Assembly: GCA_023055425.1 (NCBI GenBank)
Contig: JALGPY010000009.1
Coordinates: forward strand, 34,391,275 to 34,455,274
Length of the DNA: 64,000 nt
Direction of reading: 5' to 3'
Origin: Linanthus parryae
Taxonomy: Eukaryota; Streptophyta; Magnoliopsida; Ericales; Polemoniaceae
Part shown: positions 1 to 12,685 of the stretch, one piece after another
How positions within the stretch are numbered: position 1 is the stretch's first letter
How the letters are laid out: every line of letters starts with the position of its first letter
Made by a program: the position numbers and the translations under genes
Notes under the pieces: model-generated
Told to the model about the DNA's origin: nothing
The model's input: only the letters and a program-made list of their open reading frames with translations
Databases searched by the model: none

Positions 1-2776
1 AAAGCATACAGTGACAAATATTTTGCTTGCCACTCTGCTCTAGTAATCACTGACAATATTTTGCCCCTCAGTGACAACATTTTTCAATACCTGAGAGTGC
101 CTTTATAACAGTAGATATAACTTCCTTTAATGTCAATATTTTCTCCACCAAACATAAAACTGGAGCCCTGGTTCTCCCGATTCCATCACGCAAATGGTTA
201 CCAGAAAATTCTTACATTGAAGTATCATTGTCAAGTCTAATGAGTTCACTTACATATTAAACTTATACAATATTGATTTCTTCGTATCTATCACAAACTA
301 CTATGATAAGAAAAAGAAAAAAGAATCACCATTCCTTTGAACTTGAAATTGAACGAGGTCATTTCTGAGTAGTCTTGAATGAATCCTCCCACAATAACAA
401 GATCGAGTCCACCGCTTATGTAAACATGTCACCAGTGAAAGCTTCATCCCTGCATTATGAAGTTGACAAAATTGAACATCAGCTTCATTATACACTAAAG
501 TTTTAGAATAAGATTGAATAGTACAGTAACTGAATTGGGCGACTATTACTATCATGATTATAGTCAATAATTTCAGAGTATCCATAGACCAAAGAAGTTG
601 CATGATCTTTACACGAGTTCACTGCTTTTGTTTTTGATTTATCGTAATGAGGAAACTAGATATCCAGAGCACCAAAACAACAGCAACTCAATGACGAATT
701 TACTCAAGATAACAACTTTGATACTGGAGTTAATTTCATTCAGAATATAGTAGAAGCAGCAACAAACACAAATACAGATGAACAAATCCACAAGACAAGA
801 ATCCAATTGAAGCAAATTCAAAACTCATAAGAACCAGATAGAACAGTAAACAAATTGGGGGAAAAACTTATCTCCGATTTTAAACACATACAACATACCT
901 TCTGAGATTAGCTTCCTTCAACCTGAAGCTTTGTTGCCTCCTAAGGCTTGCTTCGTTTGATACGTGCACTGCTGCTGCTACATTTCTCTGCCGGTACTGT
1001 CTCTGCCTCAAACAGAGTAACATATACAGCCGTAAAGGTTGACTATTTCAAAAACTAAGAGACTATGTTTCACATAATTACTAACCTAGAAACTAAGTTT
1101 CTTGGTGTCCAATACAACTATGGACACAGAAGATGATAGATATAATGAATACATACATTTCAACAAAGAGGAGCAAGAGAAGGACAAAGAAAATCAAACG
1201 AACAACCAAGTTAAAAGTCCAGATTGAAACACTATAACACAACTACATTAGTCTATTTACAAGTAAGAGAAAATAAAATGCTCTTACATAGCTAGGTTGA
1301 CTGGATCAGACGAGGCATGGCACCCTTGACGCTCAAAGTGAAACATATATTACATGTAATTTCAGAGTATCAGGTGGAGGATCAGCAATGATAAAAGAGA
1401 GTTTGGGAGCAACTATTTATGTACAAAAGCGAGTGGACAACTAAAGGACACGAGATATCATACAAGTTTGCAAAGCCAATGTTCCTTAGCAGTTTTACCT
1501 TAAGTAACAAATGTGTCAAGTAACCACATATCCAATATTCTCTCATAGTTTCATCGTCCAGTGCACAGAGACCTATTAGTTTGCGTATACATATTTAGAT
1601 AAGTAATGTGCATGATATACTATCATACAGGGAATAAGACATACTTAATAGAGCCTTAGCTTCAAGAATTCGCCGATCCACCAAAAGAGAGGAGGCATAC
1701 CTTGACTTACCTGAAACACAGAGACAGAGACAAGAGTTTGACAATAGTTCCCAGGTAAAATTTTATTTATAATCAAGATTAGGTGAAGGTCATGAATAAG
1801 CAGAATCTCAATGCAAAATTCCTCCAGAAATCCCCACATGTCCAAAAATGGGGATTTTGTAGCTGCAACGAATATACTAATGCCTCTTCTAGGGTTGGAG
1901 TTCAATTGTGTAGCTGCAACGAGAGTGTCTTAACACATAAAGCATATGAACTTGCTAGCATATGAGTAAATCTAACTGCTTACAGTATAATAAAGCAAGA
2001 CTCAAAGCTCCAGAAACAACATAGCAGGTATTAGTAGGTTCAATCCCTACAAAGCAAAACTGTTTTATGCTAAACATGAGGTAAATTGAAGGATTATTAA
2101 ATAATGGTTTAACTTGAACTGTGAAATGGCGTATGTCCTCGGGGACTGCAATTGCTGTCACGCAAGATGGACAAAATTTATTGTAGTCTGTGAGACTCTC
2201 ACAGTGAGAGCAAAATTGAATCAATCATGTAATAGAACTAGTTGTAAAACAAAAAAATTGAGGTTACTCTTCGATCTTTACCTTGAGGGCCTTTGGGATC
2301 GAGCAAAGTCTCGCTCAGATCTAGATCGAGTTCGATTTCTCCGTCAGTTCGCTGTCGCGTCTTGTGCCCAGAGGATTCTATCTTCCTTCTCTCCAGTACC
2401 GAGTATGTTCATCATTCGCGCCGATTTTCTAGTCAATTCGATCTTCAATTGAACGAACTAGGGTTTGGGAGTAACTCAGACTCTCAGAGAACTAAGTTCA
2501 TTCGATGAGAGAGCGATGAGAGAGAACTGGAAAATTGGGGTCAGCCAGCTTTTAATATCAAGGATATCTACTGTAATTCTATTAAGACCACTATACTTTT
2601 AAAATTTCTAAAAGAGACCCCGCCCCATCAGTAAGTGACAATATCCCACATATTGTCACATAGTACCGCCCAAAGTTGACAATATTTGAACTTGTCACTC
2701 AACAACCAAACTAACTGACAAGTTTGCTATTGTCACTAGGGAAATTGCCACTATAAACCAAATCTGTTGTAGTGGG
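1..2776. mobile_element. CACTA-like DNA transposon, right end (left end outside window)
   Basis: The right edge, read inward on the minus strand, begins CACTACAACAGATTTGG, the hallmark start of plant CACTA (En/Spm) terminal repeats. Both ends of the stretch are rich in short subterminal motifs of the type GTGACAA/TTGTCAC (for example near 10, 50, 80, 2635, 2655, 2690 and 2735), as expected of CACTA subterminal repeats. No transposase is visible, so this is probably a non-autonomous copy. Inside, two minus-strand blocks look like exons (899-1012 and 2282-2480), each open and ending at a consensus donor (AAG|GTATG and CAAG|GTAAAG). They may be captured gene fragments; I do not recognise them. 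The left terminus is not in the window, so the full length is unknown. Confidence 0.5.
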
Positions 2777-4790
2777 ACAAGCATATAACTAGTATTTTGG
2801 AATGAAAAGGACTCTTTATAAAATAAGATAGCAGGCAAAAGTTTGGAGATCAAGCAGCCAAGACACCCACACGACCACAAAATCAGCAAGCATCCAAGCA
2901 CGATCATACCAAACCCAATCATCGTCTGAGGAAACACAATTAAACAAGGGTTACAAAACCATAAAAGGCAAAAGGATTAAGCAATCACTATCTTTTAGTG
3001 AACAACTGTACTATCAATCATTTTGAACATCACCACAGTCGTGGAAACTTAACCAACTGTTCACCCCAGACTATTTTTTTGAGGGAATCATCCTGGACTA
3101 TTAACTAAATCATGAGTCTAGTAAAACCATATTCAAGGGACTAACTCACTCATTTACTAGTTTAACAAGGTCAAACACTCCTAAGAAGCATAACGACTCA
3201 CCCCCAGCCAGTCCCATAGTGCTCCCTTGCAGTTGCAACTAACTAAGGAATGCAGTACTGGAATGGACAAACATTCTCAATGAAGAAAGCAAGAACGCAT
3301 GAAGAATTAGAACAAAATACCACTTAATTAACATATATGTCACTGAAGGTATATATTACGAAACTATGAATGATAATCAAACATAAATCCCCGATGCCTC
3401 CTAGTACCAAAACATACCAATAACAATCAATCCTGGTGAGTGTTCATAGATAAGACACATATATGCCACTGGAGATATTTATTGCGAAAAAATGATCAAT
3501 GATATCAAAGCGGAGTTAGTCCCCTACGCATACCAGTATCCAAAAGACTTCAATAACATTGAGTCTAAAAAGCAATAAATCAATTTAAGTTAAAATTGAG
3601 ATTTTGTAAAAATAAGATAGCATAATGAATTTAAATACATAGGTATACTGCTCAATAGAACTGTGCGTGACACCAAACAACCCAGAAACTTCCAAAAGAA
3701 AACATTGTTAGGCAAATTTTGTTTCCACACCTGATAAGAAAAATGAACATAAACAAATAGCTCTGTTATGAAGTAAAACTTGGGCAACGACATTGTCTAT
3801 TTTTACCTTCCATGCAGATTGTTAATAATGTAGAATAATTGCATTATTGGTTGATTTCTGAAGAAGAATTAACATAATTTTAGCATAGGAGGATACTCCC
3901 ACGTCAATCACAAGACAGAATCAGACTAGTAATAGAGAAAGCATTGTTACGAATGAACCCTATTAAGATTGTCTACCCTATGCGTCTATTTTTATTTTAC
4001 TTTTTTATTTTTTTTTTATTTGTAAAACAAGCTTCGTTTCAAAGTTTCAGTCGTTTAAAATTCCACCTCCGTTGGCGTCATTTTAAATCGGTATTTTGAT
4101 ATCTGAAACTCCAAGTTGATATGACGTGTGATATGTGGAATCCCTAATTTGTGTTTGCCAAACGGAGAAAACATGTTCCCAGAATTTGTAATCCCTACTT
4201 TTATAAAATCCCATCTTTAGCTACGTCATCCAAACAGACTGTAAAGGATAAGTAGAAGGGAAATTTTGAAGCGGAAATTAAAGCAGTTACAATGTAGTTT
4301 TGCACCATATGATTTATTTGCCGGGCTAGTCCGGATAGCCCTCTTCGGTCAGAGACAGGGACTCGACTCTTTTATATTATTCTTTGGGATTGGTCAGGAT
4401 CTCCTAAACTGGAGCTTTTACCCAGCATTTAATACTGGTTTGGCAAAATAGAAAGTGCTCCTTCCACATATGGATGGAGGTAGACGTGGAGGATTGCGGC
4501 TCTTCTCAGTTTGGCAGAAATAATAACAACCCCGTGCCTTGGAGTTTCTGCTCAGCTTAAGCATCTTTAAAGATCCTCTTAATATTGAGGAAGTAAGATG
4601 AATGTCCATTTTGTGACACTGCAACATGTCAACCGGATTCCAATTTTATTAAACCACGATATAGTCGATGAAGGAGTAAACCATGATATAAGTCAAGTGA
4701 AACAAAAACGCCTTCCCCACATAATATTTAATACCCAGTTCAAAGTACAACATACTTGTAAACAACTAAAAAATTGGTTCATGACGACTA
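2777..4790. other. intergenic stretch without a supported gene
   Basis: This stretch is AT-rich and has no supported gene. On the minus strand a hydrophobic open frame runs from about 2925 down to about 2778 and follows an intron-acceptor-like run (TGTGTTTCCTCAG). It abuts the CACTA terminus, so it could be an exon interrupted by that transposon, but I cannot assign it to a family. The rest looks like degraded non-coding sequence. Confidence 0.3.
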
Positions 4791-5100
4791 AGAGCATCTC
4801 CAACCATCCCTCATCTACTCATATTTAGTGAATTTTTTGAAGATTTTAGCCTCCATGTACAAATCTTCAATTCTTCAATTCTCCAAAATTACAGAGATCT
4901 TTTTAGGCCTCTAATCATGTTTGACCCAAAAATCTACAATTCTTCATTCTCCTTTCTCCATTTTGTAGAGGTGGAGATGAGTTCATCTCCAACCTTCCTC
5001 CATTTCTCCAAAAAAATATTCGTTCTTCAATTTTCCTCTGGAACCGGAGGAAAAAAATTTGAGAATGGAGATTTACTTACACTTCATTGATTAACGTATA
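4791..5100. repeat. MITE-like end (GAGCATCTCCAACC type)
   Basis: It begins AGAGCATCTCCAACCATCCC, a terminal motif common to plant MITEs, and is followed by repeated TCTCCA/TCTTCAATTC motifs. A matching inverted end (ATTGGTTGGAGATTACTT, 8429-8446, with a diverged copy at 6500-6517) lies beyond the LTR remnant. The element was therefore probably split by later insertion or duplication. The family assignment is inferred from the terminal motif only. Confidence 0.35.
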
Positions 5101-5299
5101 AAGTTGATATTTTAACCTTAATTGTCTATGTCAGTAACTTAAAAAATAAGTATATATTACTAGTAGCAACATAATTGACATTTGTTAACTATAGGGAATA
5201 AATAATAATAATAGTAATATATATTTATATTATTATATTTAATTTATAAATAAAATTAAAATTACCACGTATATATAATACATTTATATAAAAATAAAC

Positions 5300-6202
5300 A
5301 TTTGTATCCTAAATCTACCTGCATTATTGACCTTGTGACATTTAACCCACTGCATTATCAATTTATCATGAAAACCACCTGCATAATTCATATATGTGGC
5401 TTTTAACCTACTGCATTATCAATTTACTATGAAAATCATGTGCATTATTTAACGGGAATTGTGTAAACCTTATGCAGTGACGCATTTAAATCATTCATAT
5501 ATCCCTTCATTATAAATAGGCAAATACGTCATTTCCCAACGTTTACACAATTCTCGCTACTTCCCGTAGCTGAGACTAACTGAAACAGGGTATTTGTCAC
5601 AAACTTGAATAATGCAAGTGGTTTTCAGTGAGCTGCAAGTAGGTTTTGTATAATAAAATGAATGAAAATCTGATCATCACGTTTATTGTATTTACAGTGT
5701 ACTGTGTATATATTGTCGTTGTTTTACCGTTTTATATATGGTGATTGTTGGATGATAATCATGTTGTTCGTGTGATTTCGTGCTATATGATTAGTATAGC
5801 CGGTGCAGTTTAATTGGCTTTTAGATTTTTATATCAGCGGTTAGGCGGTACATACTGGGATGTTAGTCTCACCCCTCTGTCTTACAAGTTGAGTCGTAGC
5901 GTGACTGGATCGCGCTGTATTTACTAAAAAGTGGATTTTAATTAAAATATCAAGTTTTTAGTTGTTTTTGTGAATTATTATAATTTTCTACATTTAACGA
6001 GATATTTATAAAAATAATCTCATGTTTAATCAATCATGTACCAATTTTGTCTGAGATTTGACTAAAAATATTGTTTCAGAGGACTGTGTAGCCTACTGGT
6101 TGATATTTCGGATGTCTGAAAGTGTTATAGTGGGTTGAAGTTAATCAGAGTTTTTATTGTAAATTGATATTTTCGTATTAAATGTGTGACCGGGTCGTCA
6201 CA
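5300..6202 (+). mobile_element. Ty3/gypsy-type LTR remnant
   Basis: The stretch ends with GGGTCGTCACA, followed after 2 nt by a primer-binding site. It contains a plausible U3/R promoter, TATAAATAGG, at about 5512. Upstream, a block built on CTGCATTATCAATTTA-CATGAAAA recurs (about 5351 and 5414). This looks like a 5' LTR whose internal region is lost. The left boundary is uncertain. I infer Ty3/gypsy type from the LTR end and PBS arrangement; no coding domain confirms it. Confidence 0.45.
5511..5520 (+). promoter_or_regulatory. TATA box of LTR remnant
   Basis: TATAAATAGG lies inside the LTR remnant, about 690 bp before the LTR end, which is consistent with a U3 promoter. Confidence 0.35.
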
Positions 6203-6204
6203 AC

Positions 6205-6216
6205 TGGTATCAGAGC
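6205..6216 (+). other. primer-binding site, tRNA-iMet type
   Basis: TGGTATCAGAGC, the standard plant retrotransposon PBS complementary to initiator tRNA-Met, starts 2 nt after the LTR end. A duplicated copy lies at 8074-8085, and degenerate extra copies lie at about 8136 and 8161. Confidence 0.7.
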
Positions 6217-6523
6217 GGGTTGACATTATCTATTTTTATCATATAATTGATATTTGTAATAAAAGTTGGTGTGGGTCGTCACAGATGTATTGTGTAATTG
6301 TACACATTTGATGCATGCTTTATTATATATGTAATTGAGTTTATCAAATTGTAATTAAATTACTAAAAAATATGTTAAACTTAACATTTACAATTTTTTG
6401 GAAGAATTTAGGTGTTATCTATTGGAAGTCAAAATCTCCATTCTATAAATGGAGAAGTGGAGATATGTTATTTTAAAATTTTGTGTAAAATTGGATTGCA
6501 TTGGTTCGAGATTACTTTCAAGC

Positions 6524-7940
6524 TAGGAAGCATGGACACCTCTAAAATGGAGCTGTAACCTTTGGATTCGGATCGAATACCGGGATACGAAGCGGATACG
6601 AGAAAATACGTGCCGGGGTACTTTGTCCTTTTGCAACCGGTCGGATACGGCTAGGATACGGGTTTGGATACGGCGGGATGAATTGTAATTTTTTAAAATA
6701 TTATTTGGGTATTTTTTGTAGTAAAACTTTTAAAACTAAAAAGGGGCAGATGAAGTAACAGGGAAATTAATGTCTAAAGTGGAATTAAGTAGTGGATGTA
6801 TTATACAAAGGTTGAGTCCTTTCCAACCACATCATAAAACCAACTCTGTCAAACTCCTCTCTCTGGAAACGAAGGGACACAGAGAAAATATCTTGAACCA
6901 AAGAGAAACAGTAGCCGAGGAGCAGGGTTGCTCTCTGTCTCTCTGCCCTTCTTCTCTCTTCCCCTCTTCTTTCTCTGCCATTCTTCTGAACTGTGAATCT
7001 CTTCACCCATCTTCTCCGGTTGGAAGTATATTTTACTTTGAAGTTCATACTTATGTCAATGACAAATGGTTGTTATGTTTTTGTTCTTATGCTGCATTTT
7101 TCTCTCTCTGTTGGTTTTCCTCATGACCTTAACAGGCGACACAACATTTTTTTTGCTAAGTGTTGGTTAGTTTCTCGTCGTTAACAGATTCACTGTTCTT
7201 ATTGTTGTTAATTGCTGGTATTTTTTAGTCCATAACAGAATTAATACACTGATTCTTGTTGGGTTTTCATTCCTCTTTGTTCTTGTTCTGGGTTAAGTGT
7301 TGATTTTTTCCCCAGATAGAACAGATTATAACAGTGTTGAATAGCAAATTATAGTTTGTTAACAGATTATATTCAATATGTTGAGTGAAACACATATTAT
7401 TAAGTGACTATATATTAGCTGCAATGGTTCCAGTTCTATGGTCAACTAGACCTTAATATTAGCTGCAATGGAAAGAACATAAGCAGATTAAATAACTACT
7501 AGACTCTTTTAACAAACTATTATATGTTGAGTGTAGCACATATTATATAACAAATTATATAACATTGTTGAGTGTTATTTTTGTGCTATGTGAACTTTTT
7601 TTCCAGTATTATGCATCTTGACTATTTTGTGGTCATTATTTGTTAGGTTTTTTACTGGCTTCTGAGAGAAAAGAGAAGGAAGATGAATTCTTCGGTCAAG
7701 GGTATCCTTTATGGAAGTTTGTGATATACTTGGGAAAACGGGTAAAGGTGGAGGAAGTTTTTTGATTGAGTGTAATCTTTGTAAAAAGCGAACAAATGGA
7801 TCCCATAATAAAGTCTCACTTGATGCGTATAAAAGGTAATGGTGTGGCAGGATGCACAAAAGTGACAAGCAAAGATATTGCTAAATTTCATAATTTGTTG
7901 AGGAAGATGAAGCCAGAAATTAGAGTGCTCAACCCAAAAA
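6524..7940 (+). pseudogene. truncated hAT transposon copy with BED-finger fragment
   Basis: It begins TAGGAAGCATGGACAC, the same terminal sequence as the full copy at 8453. At about 7700-7945 broken frames encode a BED-type zinc-finger region of a hAT transposase: CNLCKK, then SHLMRIKGNGVAGC, ending in KMKPEIRVLNPKMFQ. At least one frameshift separates the pieces. The rest of the transposase is missing because the duplication joined the next unit here. It is non-functional. Confidence 0.7.
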
Positions 7941-8073
7941 TGTTTCAGTGGACTGGGTGGCCTGCTGGTTGATATTTGGGATGTCTGAAAGTGTCAGAGT
8001 GGGTTGAAGTTAATCCGAGTTTTTATCGTAAATTGATATTTTTGTATTAAATGTGTGAGCGGGTCGTCACAAA

Positions 8074-8180
8074 TGGTATCAGAGCGGGTTGATATTTTCT
8101 ATTTTTATAATATAATTGATGTGGGTCGTCACAAACGGTATCAGAGTGGGTTGTAACAAATGGTATCGAAGCGGGTTGAT
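8074..8180 (+). repeat. short array of PBS-like motifs
   Basis: Three copies of a unit based on (GGGTCGTCACAAA)TGGTATCAGAGCGGGTTG lie in about 110 bp (8074, 8136 and 8161, the last two degenerate). A fourth GTGGGTCGTCACAAATG half-unit starts at about 8200. Unit 1 has fewer copies, so the array expanded after the duplication. Confidence 0.6.
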
Positions 8181-9225
8181 ATCATATAATTATTTGGTGT
8201 GGGTCGTCACAAATGTATTGTGTAATTGTACACATTTGATGTATGCTTTTATTATATATGTAATTAAGATTATCAAATTGTAATTAAATTACTAAAAAAT
8301 ATGTTGAAATTGACATTTAGAATTTTTTGGAAGAATTTAGGTGTTAACCATTGGAAGTCAAAATCTCCATTCTATAATTGGAGAAGTGGAGATATGTTAT
8401 TTTAAAATTTTGTGTAAAATTTGATTGAATTGGTTGGAGATTACTTCCAAGCTAGGAAGCACAGACACCTCTAAAATTGAGTCGTAACCTTTGGATTCGG
8501 ATCGGATACGGGGATACAGAGCGAATATGGGAAAACACGTGTCTGGGTACTTTGGTCCTTTTGCAACCGGTCGGATACAGCTAGGATACAGTTTTGGATA
8601 CAGCGGGATGGATTGGAATTTTTAAAACATTATTTGGATATTTTTGTAGTAAAACTTTTAAAACTTTAAAGGGGCATGTGAAGTAACAGGGTAATTAATG
8701 TCTAAAGTGCAATTAAGTAGTGGATGAGTTGTATAAAGGTGGAGTCCTTTCCAACCAAATCAAAAAATCAATTCTCTCAAACTCCAACTCCTCTCTCTGG
8801 AAACGAAGAGACGCGAATAACATCTCTTGAACCAAAGAGACAGGAGCAATGAGGAGCATTATCTCTCTCTCTCTCTGCCCTTCTTCTCTCTTCCCCTCTC
8901 TCTGCCCTTCTTCTCTCTTCCCCTCTTCTTTCTCTTCCATTCTTCTGAATTGTGAATCTCTTCACCCATCTTCTCCGGTTGGAGGTATGTTTTACTTTGA
9001 AGTTCGGACTTATGTCAATGACAAATGATTGTTATGTTTATGTTCTTCTGCTGCATTATTTTTCTCTCTGTTGGTTTTTTTCATGTCAATAACAAGCCAT
9101 CCAACATTTTTTTCTAATTGTTGGTTAGTTCCTCGTTGTTAACAGATTCACTGTTCTTATTGTTGTTAATTGCTGGTACTTTTCTGTCTAGAACAGAATT
9201 AATACACTGATTCTTGTTGGGGTTT

Positions 9226-11062
9226 TGTTCGACAAAATCCCAAGTATAGGATATTGTCTCAAGTAATAATCCGGTAAGTCCGGAGTCGAATCCACAAGGA
9301 GAGGAAGCTTAGACAATGATTTACTATACTATCAATAGCGAGTAGAAAAACGACTAACTAAACAAGTAACAAATTCTCATAGGCTTTAGAGCTCGCCAAG
9401 CTATCAAATCCACCACTAGTGATGGAGCAAGTTTGAGAATTCAAGTAAGAAACAAAGGAAACGAATACTAATACTACTACGATTCGATAGAGCTAGTCGA
9501 TATGAAAGTGAAGTTGGGTCAATTGATTCCGCTAGAGAACATGTAAATGAAGTTCAACACCCAAAACTTGTATCAAGTGAAGAAGCATGGATTCTAAAGC
9601 AAAGATGAATGTCTAGCTCATGAATTCAAGAGTGAAACCCAAAATCGAGTTATGTCAAGCATCAAGGATATGTACTCATCTAAGTGAGTCCACATACAAG
9701 ATCAAGCGACAATTCGGATTTGTCTTTCGACACACGAATTCAATGAACTCGACATCCAAACTTGTGACAACTTGAAGAACAATTGAAAACTTCAAAACAA
9801 GCCATCCGACTTCATCAAGTAACCCAACAATTAAACTAGCTAGTCATTATAGAATCAAGAGAGTGAGAGAGAAATGATCTTTTCATTATCAATACTTGAT
9901 TTCAACAATTTGTTCATCAATTCTTCATCAACACTTGCTAGAAACTACACATAACAAAGAGCAAAATAGCCACAAACTAAGCTAGAACTAATAAAGAAAT
10001 TTGGCAAACTAGCTGCTACTATCTCTGCAGCTGCTGCTGCTGCTGCAATCACAAACGAAAACAGAGCCATAACAGCAAAACATAGTACTACAGTGCTCAA
10101 GAACAACCCCATTTTGATCTCCTCTCTCCCTCTCTTCCTCCTTCTCTTCTCCTTGGACCTGACTTTGCTCAAGAGTGAGCTCAGAATCGCAAGAAGAAAC
10201 CCAGAAACGGGTGAAATCAGAGAGAGAGAGAGAGAGAGGAGAATGAAGAACCCCAAAACACAGCACTGTTTTTGTCGACGGGTCGGAGAGAGTCCTTTGA
10301 TTTCTTCAATTCTGATTTATATAGACTTGTATTCGGGATTACTTGGCCTCCAAGAACTCATCTCATCCATTCAATTCGTCTCCCACCCTCTGCATCCTCG
10401 ATTTCAAACCCGTTCACATAAACCCTAGAATTTGGGTTTTCTTTGTTGGGTCGTTCTTGGGCAAAATTGAGGGTTGTATACGGTTAGGAATGGGCTGGGG
10501 ATCGTTTTGGGGTTGAAATTGAGTGAAGAGATGGCGATTTGGGGCTGGGTCGAAGCTTCGGAGAAGCTCCTGCGTGCTTCCATGGAGTTTGCTGCGTCCT
10601 GGTGCCGCGAGGAAGAAGGGGGACACCTTCTGCTGAGTTGTTTTCCAATAAATTCACCCGGCTCCCCCCTTATTTGTTGATATCTTTTAAAACACCCCCT
10701 GTTCATCTTTAAAAGTTTCGAAAAATAGCAACTTCACCCCGATTCCTTTAAGTTGACTTCAAACAAGCCCCTTTGATGTAACTTTGGCCTTCTAACTTGG
10801 TTTTTCTTCAATCTTGGCTTTTCAAATCTTCAAATTCCTTCAAATTAAGCCCTCTAAGCTTCTTTAATTCATCGTTTGGCCCTCCTATGCTAGTCTCTTG
10901 CGTTACAAATCACGAATTCACCTACAAAATGAGAGAAAACAACCAAAACTACGAAAACAAGCATAAGTCTAGAAAGAGAGATAAAATAGATAAATTACAC
11001 ATATTAGCAAGTTATGAAGAGTTCGTTAACATACTAAAATGTGCAATTTACGTTCCTTAACA
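9226..11062 (-). repeat. LARD 3' LTR
   Basis: This is the left-hand copy in window coordinates, 1837 bp, and downstream in the element's own direction. It contains a minus-strand TATA (CTATATAAATC, about 10316-10325), a GA dinucleotide tract near 10220 and a GCT-rich stretch near 10030. Small frames inside it are chance. Confidence 0.85.
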
Positions 11063-11076
11063 CACACCCCCCCAAC
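11063..11076 (-). other. LARD polypurine tract
   Basis: GTTGGGGGGGTGTG on the minus strand directly abuts the 3' LTR, as expected for the plus-strand priming site. Confidence 0.75.
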
Positions 11077-12685
11077 TAGCTTTTTGCTCGTCCTCGAGCA
11101 AAGAGAGCGATATGAGTAGAAATTTAGTAAAAACCCAATCATGAGAGACACACACTCAACTTGACAAGGCTTGACTCAATCCTAAACTAGACTCAAATAT
11201 TCACAAACACACACTCACACATTATCTATCCTAAGTGAGAACCCAAAGAAATAAAATCATAAGAATTACTAGCTAATTTTAATTTTTTTTGGTGGGGGAA
11301 AAAGAACAATGCACAAATGTCTTCTCAAATAAAGCCTATGGACGTCTAAGCATATACTCATACAAATGTGGGCGGTGTTTGGTAGAAGGTGACTCATGCG
11401 AACCACAAAACTTGTCAAATTAAGTCCAATTTGCGAGAAAGTATGCCTTCAAAAATAAGGATCACAAGAAACTAGACATTCTCATACTTATTCAAAAGCA
11501 CCCATGTAGGATGGACTTCCAAAGCTTTGAACAAAAAGTTTTAAGAAGGGAAGATGTGGTTGTGGGCTTGTATGATCCTTTTGTGGATTTTTGGTAGATG
11601 GTGCGATTTATCATGATTTTTTTTTTTACTTCAAATCCAAGGCTATCCAAGACCCACAACAAAATAGAGGAATATACACGCGAGTGGGCTTTTTAAGCTA
11701 AACCAAGGGAGCTATCTAGGTGGTGACGTAACATTATCCCCGGACACCCCTCTATTTCTTAGACATCGCATGGGGTGTCATTGGTAACCACCACTCCAAT
11801 GGGCTACAAGTTTCCACCGCAAAAACGAATAGAGTAAAATCTTTTTGTGAAGTTCAAATAGCTTTAGAAAATGCACCCTTTATCAAAAGTAGAAGACGTC
11901 AAAGTTTATGTGATCAACTTAGCTTGAAGGGCTTAAACATGAAAAGTAAATTTAGTGTGTCGCTTTGTGAGAACGCATGAAATCGCGGAATGTGGGATTT
12001 TGGTGTAGATGTATTGAGTATAAGCAAATAATTCCTTTCTAAAATAAAAATTAAAAAGAATATGGACTAAGAAATTTTATTATTTGAAAACATCTAGCTT
12101 TCCAAAATTCCCCCTTTTCACTTTTTTTCATCATTTTTTTTTCAAAAAAAGTGACTCAACTATAACTTCCTAAGACTCAATAAAGCTATCAAATAAGAAA
12201 ATAAAATCTAGACTCAAGATGAAAGGTTAAAATAAAACTACCAAAGAAAGAAGAATAAAAAAAATATATTGTTTGACACGGGGAAAGAGCGATGCTTCTC
12301 ATGAATGGTTCACACACGTTTTTTCAAAATTTTCAATTTTTATGATTTTTTTCAAATTTTTCATTTTTTTGTATTTTGCATGTAAATCGCTAATGAAGAA
12401 AAAGCATGCTAGTAACCATTTAAGCAAGAAATAAAATCTACTCCCCACCCCCCCAACTAAAATGTCACATTGTCCTCAATGTGTGAGAACAATGGAAGAG
12501 CATACAAGTTCATATAAGAGATAAGGGATAGATAGACCTCATTTTAGCTTTCTTGGTCACCAAGCACAAGTCCTCCTCCAAGAGCAACCTACAAAATGGT
12601 AAAAGAAAAGAAAAGAAAATGCAAAAAATAGTGATAAACTAATTTATTTATTTACAAATAGGGAGGTGGAACAAAGAAAATGATG
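11077..12685. other. non-coding 3' internal region of the LARD
   Basis: This covers 1.6 kb between the acidic ORF and the 3' LTR. There is no open frame of note, and several T- and A-rich runs (about 11612, 12125 and 12340). Only the second purine tract stands out. Confidence 0.5.
12441..12457 (-). other. second purine tract inside the LARD
   Basis: AGTTGGGGGGGTGGGGAG on the minus strand repeats the core of the terminal tract 1.4 kb earlier. It follows ATTGAGGACAATGTGAC, a context seen at the 3' end of coding regions in plant gypsy elements of the Athila/Tat group (recalled, not searched). Confidence 0.55.

Larger units (their letters stand above)
6072..7940. repeat. tandem duplication, unit 1
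   Basis: This unit holds the LTR end with PBS, an AT-rich MITE end, and the 5' part of a hAT element. The same order recurs from 7941. The unit ends inside the hAT frame at ...CCAAAAATGTTTCAG, and the next unit starts at the LTR-derived TGTTTCAG-GGACTG. The junction therefore sits on a short shared stretch (TGTTTCAG against TGTTCCAA). No LTR element interrupts this copy; its empty site is at about 7260. Confidence 0.8.

Noticed and set aside
4266..4451. 61-codon frame as an organelle-derived gene fragment
   Set aside because: A fleeting resemblance only; no neighbouring organelle sequence and no recognisable protein.
8074..8230. CRISPR-like array
   Set aside because: The spacers are not unique or regular, the repeats are LTR/PBS sequence, and the genome is a plant.
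9945..10706. Several open frames of 70-111 codons on both strands, repeated at 15272-15983
   Set aside because: They lie inside the two LTRs of the LARD and are low-complexity or shadow frames.
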